Positions 7,501 through 12,391 of a DNA stretch of 12,391 nt are shown here, piece by piece. Position 1 is the first letter of the stretch, and every line of letters starts with the position of its first letter. The position numbers and the translations under genes are program-made. This DNA comes from Cyclostephanos tholiformis (lineage: Eukaryota; Bacillariophyta; Thalassiosirophyceae; Thalassiosirales; Thalassiosiraceae), in contig JALLPB010001226.1 of NCBI GenBank assembly GCA_036939975.1, forward strand, positions 1 to 12,391, written 5' to 3'. The notes under the pieces were generated by a model. That model was not told the DNA's origin and did not search any database. It was given only the letters and a program-made list of their open reading frames with translations.

Positions 7501-8792
7501 ACGATGATCGATGTTCGGGAACGCCGACGATTGACGGTACACGTCGTCCGATATGAGACACCCGACGACGTTTCGGATCAAGTCCGACGGAAGGGGGAAG
7601 CGATTGAACAGCTTCTCGTCGTCCGTCGGGTACTTGAACGATGCGTTCGACGAAAAACCGGGCGAGGACGACGATGCTGGGGGCGGCGGGAGGATGCCGG
7701 TGGATTTACAAAGCTTGCATATCAGGTCGATGCGCGATATGTCACCGTCCCTACCGAATAAACGAAAGTAAGCGATGACGAGCCTTTCACGGATCGGACC
7801 CTGTTTCGTGTGTACATCGAGGGGGGGAGGGGGGGGGAAAGAGAAAAAATAAAATAAAAAACAGGACAGAAAAAATATTATAGACGAGGGGGCGTAACAT
7901 CTCATCCGTAGTCGTCGTGCGACATGCCACCGTGTACGTCGAAAGTCTCACTCACCGGGAACAATCGCTCCATTAATATCAGTATTACGCCATACAACCA
8001 TATAGCTTCGCATAGCAGCGCCCTACCCTCGATCTCCAGTAGTACGCTCTCGACCGTATATTGTATGTAAAAGCCGCACGTCAGGTCCTCCACGAAGGTA
8101 TTCAATGCCCTTTGATAATCGTAGATGGAAAAGAAGAGATCGTAATACTCCTCGATGGATTTGCGATGATTCACTGCGAATTCACGTTCCAATTCGAGCA
8201 CGTCCACGTCCTGTTCGTCCGTCGATGACGACCCAGGAGTGGTGGGGGGAAGGGAGGAGAGGCCGGCCTCCATTTCCTCGGGATTGTGCAGGTAGGAAAA
8301 ATCGAATAGGAAACGAGAGTAATTCCTCGCCCCGTCCACATCGCCACCACCGCTCCCGCCATCGGTGGACGATGGATCGGACGTCCTCCTCCTCGATTTG
8401 TCGTTGGGATATGTGGCGGAGGAGGACGCGCTCGACGATGAGAACATTGAAAGGAAGAGCGACGACGGCCCCCTGTCGCCGCCGGATGCGCCCTTCTTGC
8501 CACTGCCACCGCCACCGCCGTGGCCACTGGTCGATGCCGCGTGGAGGAAGGCACTCGGCACCCTCTCGGACAAAACGCGCATATCCGCGCATATCGTATG
8601 TCCCTTCCCCACGAGTCCCAGGAGGGTACGACCGCATAGATTATCGGATGCGAGGAAGGGTGTGCCACCGCGATGATAATCGCCGCCGGCATCATCGCGG
8701 TGTTGGTCATGGGTCGGGGGTGATGATTCGTCATTGTTGCCCTCCTCGCCACCGATGATGGCGTCGTCGGCGACGGCGGCGTCGGGGACCAT
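4502..8792 (-). CDS. WASHC5: Strumpellin, WASH complex subunit 5 (five exons, 1304 aa)
   Basis: Exons on the minus strand are 8792-7956, 7800-6162, 6085-5757, 5681-5295 and 5224-4502. All introns are GT-AG and the splice keeps frame. Strumpellin is a core subunit of the WASH complex, which drives Arp2/3-dependent actin patches on endosomes. The match is collinear with the animal family (1159 aa in human, from memory): NLCG...LSERVPSAF (~51-82), FLFDFSYL (161-168), ALLCEAIWLYGV (258-269), MREIVDKYF and LRRCNIVIRW in exon 2, GLKMWHEEMGRIISYNVEQE (916-935), GLSGLDRLLCY in exon 4, LLRRMIRFEL and LVKQFHPSYG in exon 5, and AL.EHVPQYVFE near the end. The extra length is mainly a ~45-aa N-terminal extension and a ~70-80-aa Gly/Ser-rich insertion at ~88-158. 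I start at ATG 8792 (G at -3 and +4) because the frame further upstream has no ATG. Confidence 0.93.
5225..5294 (-). other. WASHC5: WASHC5 intron 4 (70 bp, phase 0)
   Basis: The donor is GAG|GTGAGC and the acceptor AACCAG|CTC. Joining gives KLRDE-LFPEW, which preserves the family's residue spacing. A more pyrimidine-rich CAG lies 14 nt upstream (ending at 5239), but using it would shift the frame to an early stop. Confidence 0.75.
5682..5756 (-). other. WASHC5: WASHC5 intron 3 (75 bp, phase 0)
   Basis: The donor GAG|GTGAGG follows NVEQE. The acceptor CACACACAG|GTC opens VNKYLLKK. The unspliced frame reaches a stop 8 codons after the donor. Confidence 0.9.
6086..6161 (-). other. WASHC5: WASHC5 intron 2 (76 bp, phase 1)
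   Basis: The donor GACG|GTGAGC follows SIFAD. The acceptor TCTCTTAG|GT completes a Gly codon and continues ILQMEKTVLGG, as in the family. Confidence 0.9.
7801..7955 (-). other. WASHC5: WASHC5 intron 1 (155 bp, phase 0)
   Basis: The donor CCG|GTGAGTGAG follows ERLFP. The acceptor ACGAAACAG|GGT opens GPIRERLVIAYF. The intron holds T-rich and C-rich tracts (minus strand) including C9 and C7 runs. Confidence 0.92.
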
Positions 8793-9144
8793 GTCGTGGC
8801 GATGGCGATGGGGAGATGGGGAAATACAGCGGAGATCTTGCTTTAGATAGGGGGCACCCCCCGCAATTTTTCCCGCCAATTTCCTTCGTTCGGCGGACAG
8901 AAGATACACAAAGACGAGGTCTGGCCGTAGTAGTGGGGAAAGAGTGGCTTACTTATTGGTTACTAAATAATCGTCACCTCTACGTGGAAACAACGTAGGA
9001 ACAAATATTTTATACCACCCCTGCCACAAAGAGCAAACGAAAGACGGGAGTCATCGTCTCTTCATCTCCCGACCAGACCGAAGCAGCACCTCATCTCACC
9101 CTCGCCGCGCAATATACATATATAAATACCCAAAGATAGGAACA
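8793..9144. promoter_or_regulatory. Divergent promoter interval of WASHC5 and RPS5
   Basis: These 352 bp separate the two start codons. Visible elements are an E2F-like TTTTCCCGCCAA at 8868-8879, a CCAAT on the minus strand (8955-8959), CTACGT/ACGTAG arms around a 7-nt loop at 8980-8998, an AT-rich TATTTTATA at 9006-9014, and TATATAAATA at 9119-9128. The last is only 17 nt before the RPS5 ATG, too close for a usual TATA box unless the leader is extremely short, so the 9006 element is the better TATA candidate for RPS5. A pyrimidine-rich TCGTCTCTTCATCTCCC begins near 9055. Confidence 0.5.
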
Positions 9145-9807
9145 ATGTCCGACACCGAGGAGGTCATCGTGGACGACGCCCCCGTCGAGGACGACGTCGA
9201 GGAGGAGGAGGAATTCGTCGCCGTCGGGGGCGCGACCGAGGTCAAGCTCTTCGGCAAGTGGTCCTTCGACGACATCGAGATCAAGGACATCAGTCTCGTC
9301 GATTACATCGCCGTCAAGGGGGTGCACGCCACCTACCTCCCCCACACCGCCGGGCGGTACCAGAAGAAGCGCTTTCGCAAGGCGAGCTGTCCCATCGTGG
9401 AACGGCTGGCCTGCACCCTCATGCGCAAGGGCCGCAACAGCGGCAAGAAGCTCATGGCCGTGCGCATCGTGCAGCACACCCTCGAGATCATCCACCTCCT
9501 TACGGATCAGAATCCCATCCAAATCGTCGTGAATGCTATCATCAACTCCGGACCGCGTGAGGATTCCACCCGCGTCGGCGGAGCCGGCGTGGTCCGTCGT
9601 CAGGCCGTGGACATGAGCCCCTTCCGTCGCGTCAATTACGCGCTGTACCTGCTCGCCACGGGGGCGAGGGAGGCGAGCTTTCGCAATCTCAAGACCATGA
9701 GCGAGTGCCTGGCGGAGGAGCTGGTCAATGCCGCTAGGGGTAGCAGCAACTCGTACGCGATCAAGAAGAAGGACGAGATCGAGCGCGTTTCCAAGTCCAA
9801 CCGTTAA
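9145..9807 (+). CDS. RPS5: 40S ribosomal protein S5 (uS7), full length, intronless
   Basis: The protein has 220 aa from an ATG with A at -3. Eukaryotic uS7 binds the 3' major domain of 18S rRNA in the head of the small subunit and lines the mRNA exit and E site. The family signature is clear along the length: [19 protein letters not shown] (33-51), [20 protein letters not shown] (69-88), [20 protein letters not shown] (93-112), a [16 protein letters not shown] block (130-145), [20 protein letters not shown] (151-170), and the near-invariant C-terminus [20 protein letters not shown]. It is ~16 aa longer than the human protein because of an acidic N-terminal tail (~10-23) that is variable in the family. 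Third codon positions are strongly C/G, as expected of a highly expressed gene. It is head-to-head with WASHC5. Confidence 0.98.
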   Translation: MSDTEEVIVDDAPVEDDVEEEEEFVAVGGATEVKLFGKWSFDDIEIKDISLVDYIAVKGVHATYLPHTAGRYQKKRFRKASCPIVERLACTLMRKGRNSGKKLMAVRIVQHTLEIIHLLTDQNPIQIVVNAIINSGPREDSTRVGGAGVVRRQAVDMSPFRRVNYALYLLATGAREASFRNLKTMSECLAEELVNAARGSSNSYAIKKKDEIERVSKSNR

Positions 9808-10940
9808 ACAAATAATTAATAGCGAAAATACAGGTCGTTCAATTGCAGTACCCTTTCTCCCCGTTTGTTACTTCTTACATCTCGTGAGCGGTTTCTGTTT
9901 CGGGAGGGATAACGTGATTTTCCCGCCGTTCATGCTAAAGGATTACCACTGGAGCCAACCGATACGACTCTAGAATTTATGCCAGTCCCTACCAACCTTC
10001 GTTCTAGCGCGTAAATATGCTTACCCGAGGGACTCATATTATTGGTCATGACGACCGAGGGCAAAGAACCCCACACATGGGGAGATGAAAGTGGAGAAAA
10101 TTTGATACGATAATATAATATTTCCCCCCCAATGCGCTTGGACACACTCAAAAAAACCAAAAAACAACTTCCTTCCCGTTCGACGTCGTTGAGTGTATCG
10201 ATATGATTTCTTTTCAAACACTTGGCCAAGCACGCTCCATGTTTCAAGCATTTAACGATTATAACAATCACTGTCCTGTCTTGGGAGTCCCATATCAAGA
10301 GACGCCAGCAATTTCCAGTAAGAATGGTGACTACCGAGGGAAATTTCCTCTCACTGGGAAGAAAGCATCTTACTGTGGATAGGTTAGTGGAGGACAGTGT
10401 AAGAATGTTTTTGCCGCCGCCGAAAAAAATCCGATATGAACGTCTGGACCGAACCGCATTAATTACCAAAATGACAACTTGAAATCACACTCTCTTCAGG
10501 TTGTGCTCTCAAAGATCCAAGGTTCAGGGACTGGTCCAACTATTCCGAGACATGCAAATCGAATTTCTGACGTTGTTTCTTCCTTTTTCTTGGATGCCGG
10601 CCCCAAAAATCCAATGAAGACAAATGTACGTATACGTCCGATACGCCATCCACGACCTCGCTCAAATTATTTGAGTACGCGCTCAATGGCAAATAATTAA
10701 GGCTCGTATTGAATCGCTGGTCTTTTTTCTATATACTACTTCTCTGCAAAAAAATGGTACATGGGGCGCAATCTACGTGTTATTATTTTCTCCCTCCGCC
10801 TCTATTCCGACGAGCGGTTGGGATGATAATTCGGAGCAATCGCCGGGAACGCGCATGCACCTAAAACCTCGTTATGTATACTCGGGCGGTCGTTCGTTTT
10901 AATCTCATTCGATACCCCCCCCTTTCGACGCATCTCCTCT
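9808..10940. other. About 1.1 kb without a supported gene
   Basis: AT-richer than its flanks. It contains another TTTTCCCGCC box at 9918-9927, a palindrome ACGTATACGT at 10628-10637, and a minus-strand frame open from 10469 to 9930 that lacks an ATG in its first three quarters. A 52-codon ATG frame starts at 10327 on the plus strand. Neither frame shows a recognisable motif and I call no gene. No AATAAA follows RPS5 closely; the AATAATTAATA just after its stop may serve. Confidence 0.5.
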
Positions 10941-10972
10941 CCCCCCCCCCCCCCCCCCCCCATCCCCCCCCC
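10941..10972. repeat. C21 and C9 homopolymer runs
   Basis: Twenty-one consecutive C residues (10941-10961), then AT, then nine C (10964-10972). The minus strand is a candidate G-quadruplex. Confidence 0.9.
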
Positions 10973-10999
10973 GATTTTCGAGGGATACGATACGATTGC

Positions 11000-11036
11000 G
11001 ACGAACGAACGACGAACGAACGACGAACGAACGACG
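11000..11036. repeat. Tandem repeat, 11-bp unit GACGAACGAAC, 3.4 copies
   Basis: Three perfect copies at 11000-11010, 11011-11021 and 11022-11032, plus GACG. The unit itself is built from ACGA and ACGAA words. Confidence 0.9.
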
Positions 11037-11120
11037 GGACTAAAAGAAGGATTCGTGGCGTTCCTCGTGCCTTATTATTATTTTTTTCCCCCGTCCCCTG
11101 CCATTTTAGCGTGCTCTTCG

Positions 11121-11126
11121 TTTATT
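11121..11126 (-). promoter_or_regulatory. AATAAA poly(A) signal candidate for the membrane-protein locus
   Basis: AATAAA on the minus strand, about 32 nt beyond the TAA at 11158-11160, within AATATAATAAAC. The placement fits a 3' end for the minus-strand locus. Confidence 0.4.
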
Positions 11127-11297
11127 ATATTATTCAATTGAAATTCCTCCACTCGACTTAGAAATCCACCGCCACGCGGTACAGGATCCTCGACACGACC
11201 AAAATAACGAACGTGAACACGAGCGCGACGACGACGACGAAGGGGGCCCGGGGGGACGTACACGAGTATCCATCCGCGCGATGCGATGATCATCCAT

Positions 11298-11311
11298 CCC
11301 CCCCCCCCCCC
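11298..11311. repeat. C14 homopolymer run
   Basis: Fourteen consecutive C. It is read as polyglycine on the minus strand within the putative membrane-protein locus. Confidence 0.9.
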
Positions 11312-11410
11312 ACACCGACCTCGGACGGCCGTGGGAACGATCGAGTCGTATTCATCGACCGTCGTGTTCGACGAATTGGTCGTGGTTCGCTCGTTCGTCG
11401 ACGACGACGG

Positions 11411-11411
<1 letters not shown>

Positions 11412-11442
<31 letters not shown>
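11412..11442. repeat. G31 homopolymer run
   Basis: Thirty-one consecutive G on the plus strand, encoding a proline tract on the minus strand. Its length is likely unreliable in sequencing and probably polymorphic. It coincides with the first frame switch in the putative membrane-protein locus. Confidence 0.9.
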
Positions 11443-11443
<1 letters not shown>

Positions 11444-11827
11444 TACACCCCCGCGAACGGGGACGTCGTCGTCCGTGCCACGAGGGAGGGGCAACGACGT
11501 CGTGACGACGTCGGCGGCGCGCGTGATTCGGGGGATACGACGTCGCACGACGTCCACGTTGATGGTACCTCCCGATCGTCGCCGCGAACGATGCCCAATA
11601 ATCCGAACGCGTCGACGAGCGCGAGGGATATGGTCGATCCATCGGGGCGCGTGGTACGGGGCGGGGTTTGCCTCGGTTGCCGCGGGTGGGAGCGACGGTG
11701 GGAGCGGCGGTGACGGTGGGATCGTATCCGATCGCCGACCTCGGAGGATGCGCACGGCGCATATCGACCGTCCCCGCCGATTTCGCCCTCGTCGTACTCG
11801 GACATCGATATAATGGGGGGGAGGGAG

Positions 11828-11851
11828 TAGTAGTAGTAGTAGGTGGTGGTG
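11828..11851. repeat. Short trinucleotide repeat (TAG)5 followed by (GTG)3
   Basis: Five TAG units at 11828-11842 run directly into GTG repeats. It lies in the presumed 5' untranslated region of the minus-strand locus, just upstream of its ATG. Confidence 0.8.
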
Positions 11852-11921
11852 GAAATGGGATGGGAACGTCGACCCGTCCACGGTCGAATTGGGGGGGGGG
11901 ACGGCGGTGAGGGATGGAATG

Positions 11922-11928
11922 TTTTATA
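11922..11928 (-). promoter_or_regulatory. TATA box candidate (TATAAAA)
   Basis: Perfect TATAAAA on the minus strand, 116 nt upstream of the ATG at 11805. There is no ATG in between, so the first ATG of a transcript starting ~30 nt after it is the one used in the model. Confidence 0.4.
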
Positions 11929-11931
11929 CGA

Positions 11932-12084
11932 CTATCGACGATATGAAAACGACGGCGAATGTCGCATGCGACGATGCCCGTTCGGGACGGACGGGCTTGA
12001 CGGTGGTGGCGTCGTCGTCGTCGTCGGCGTCGTGCGAGGCGCGAACGCGAACGTTCCGATGATCGCGAAACGAAGTGCGATCAT
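11932..12084 (-). CDS. Possible short ORF with signal-peptide-like start (weak)
   Basis: A 50-codon minus-strand frame begins MIALRFAIIGTFAFA, resembling a secretion signal, and continues Thr/Pro-rich (partly encoded by an ACG repeat) to TAG. It is in the same frame as the 11805 ORF, with a single TAG and then open sequence between them, so it could be an upstream part of that locus. The GC-rich, repeat-driven composition makes chance quite possible. Confidence 0.15.
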   Translation of the reverse strand: MIALRFAIIGTFAFAPRTTPTTTTTPPPSSPSVPNGHRRMRHSPSFSYRR

Positions 12085-12086
12085 CG
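12057..12086. repeat. Perfect 10-bp inverted repeat, 10-nt loop
   Basis: CGATGATCGC at 12057-12066 and GCGATCATCG at 12077-12086 are exact reverse complements around GAAACGAAGT. The role is unknown; it could be a dimeric protein-binding site or an RNA hairpin. It overlaps the start of the weak ORF at 12084. Confidence 0.7.
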
Positions 12087-12327
12087 TGTGACGGTCGCCA
12101 ACGCCAGCGGTAGAGATGACCAATGCGTCGATGGTCTGTGCGTATCGATTCGACGACATGATCCTAATTTTGATTATTCGAAACGTAGGGGCGGGGTAGT
12201 TGCATATATTATTATGCGGAGTGGGGGCCGGGAAGGCCAACGATACAATAACATTATTATATTCGGCATACCATGGAACATGTATTTTATTTTTTACACA
12301 GTAGTAGTGGAGCGTTCCCAAAATAAA
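12087..12327. other. No gene seen, right-hand intergenic sequence
   Basis: Moderately AT-rich sequence with ATTATTAT-type stretches and no frame showing motifs. Confidence 0.4.
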
Positions 12328-12391
12328 TTAAGTGTAAAATTTACGCTTATTTCTCGCTAAACTTGACACTTAACACTTAAATCTCGCTGAT
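12328..12391. repeat. Cluster of inverted and direct short repeats at the window edge
   Basis: TAAGTGTAAA (12329-12338) and TTTACGCTTA (12340-12349) form a near-perfect inverted repeat (one G-T pair). TTAAGTGT at 12328-12335 is mirrored by two overlapping ACACTTAA copies at 12366-12380. CTCGCT occurs at 12353-12358 and 12383-12388 in similar flanks. This could be the edge of a transposable element that continues outside the window. Confidence 0.4.

Larger units (their letters stand above)
11158..11805 (-). pseudogene. Putative C-terminally anchored membrane protein, frame broken at G/C runs
   Basis: A coherent minus-strand model is visible. TATAAAA at 11928-11922 is followed by the first ATG (11805), opening MSEYDEGEIGGDGRY and an Arg/His-rich then Ser/Thr-rich region to about 11443. 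A 31-C run encodes a proline tract. After it the most protein-like frame is shifted by one (TVDEYDSIVPTAVRG, then WMIIASRGWILVYVPPG) until CCCCCCGGGCCCCC at ~11242-11255. There the first frame resumes with APFVVVVALVFTFVILVV and SRILYRVAVDF, a strong transmembrane helix and a short tail, then TAA and AATAAA. Both switches fall on homopolymer runs and cancel out. It is either a pseudogene or an intact gene of ~215 aa with sequencing or assembly errors. I recognise no family. Unspliced short introns are possible, but I saw no good GT-AG pair. Confidence 0.4.

Noticed and set aside
6511..7761. Several plus-strand frames opposite strumpellin exon 2
   Set aside because: They lie antisense to a gene conserved over its full length, with no motifs of their own.
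8105..8758. Arg-rich frames on both strands over strumpellin exon 1
   Set aside because: Shadows of the GC-rich low-complexity coding insertion.
7902..8909. Strumpellin exon 1 extended to 8909
   Set aside because: The codon at 8909 is GTG, and there is no ATG upstream of 8792 in this frame; the extension has no family similarity.
9119..9128. TATATAAATA as the RPS5 TATA box
   Set aside because: Only 17 nt before the start codon, so it would put transcription initiation at or after the ATG; kept only as an AT-rich leader element.
9091..9522. Minus-strand frame opposite RPS5
   Set aside because: Antisense shadow caused by the strong codon bias of RPS5.
10874..11161. 95-codon plus-strand ATG frame with a polyproline segment
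   Set aside because: It is made largely of the C21 run and the tandem repeat and has no domain; its hydrophobic end is the 3' flank of the minus-strand locus.
11213..11813. Gly/Arg-rich plus-strand frames across the G31 run
   Set aside because: They depend on homopolymers and CGACGA repeats; the minus strand offers TATA, ATG, a membrane helix and AATAAA in order.
1..12391. CRISPR arrays, rRNA, tRNA or bacterial-type operons
   Set aside because: No regularly spaced repeats, no rRNA-like blocks, no convincing tRNA arms; the gene structure is eukaryotic.

Overview
The window looks like nuclear DNA of a stramenopile, most likely a diatom. This rests on short GT-AG introns (70-155 bp), an intronless ribosomal protein gene with GC-rich third positions, TATA and AATAAA-type signals, long G/C homopolymers, and a transposon-type Gag-like ORF of a kind I associate with diatom genomes. 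That lineage call is inference. No bacterial features such as operons or Shine-Dalgarno sites are visible.

Left part (1-2916): a minus-strand mobile-element ORF (732 codons from its first ATG) ends in a Cys/His zinc-knuckle-like motif. Its TGA stop is followed in the same frame by at least 108 more open codons that run off the left edge. A 7-bp stem-loop lies 7 nt after the TGA, an arrangement typical of programmed readthrough. Upstream of this ORF is a roughly 300-bp foldback sequence with nested inverted repeats and a perfect 12-bp hairpin.

Middle (3338-8792): a plus-strand gene for an unrecognised 328-aa protein (basic N-half, acidic C-half) converges on a five-exon minus-strand gene. Spliced, that gene gives a 1304-aa strumpellin (WASHC5), a core subunit of the endosomal WASH complex that directs Arp2/3 actin nucleation. 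All four introns were placed by GT-AG sites and by continuity with the strumpellin family as I recall it.

Right part (8793-12391): strumpellin and the 40S ribosomal protein S5 gene (RPS5, uS7) are divergent and share a 352-bp promoter interval. Downstream of RPS5 is about 1.3 kb with no supported gene. It is followed by a GC-rich, homopolymer-laden tract that on the minus strand carries a TATA box, a first ATG, an open frame, a C-terminal transmembrane helix, a stop and an AATAAA. The reading frame switches twice, both times at or beside G/C runs (one of them 31 G long), so this is either a decaying gene or a real gene damaged by homopolymer sequencing errors. The right edge carries small inverted and direct repeats that may belong to another element.

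Functional links: the only clear relation between neighbours is the shared RPS5/WASHC5 promoter. The mobile element and the 328-aa gene have no evident link to them.
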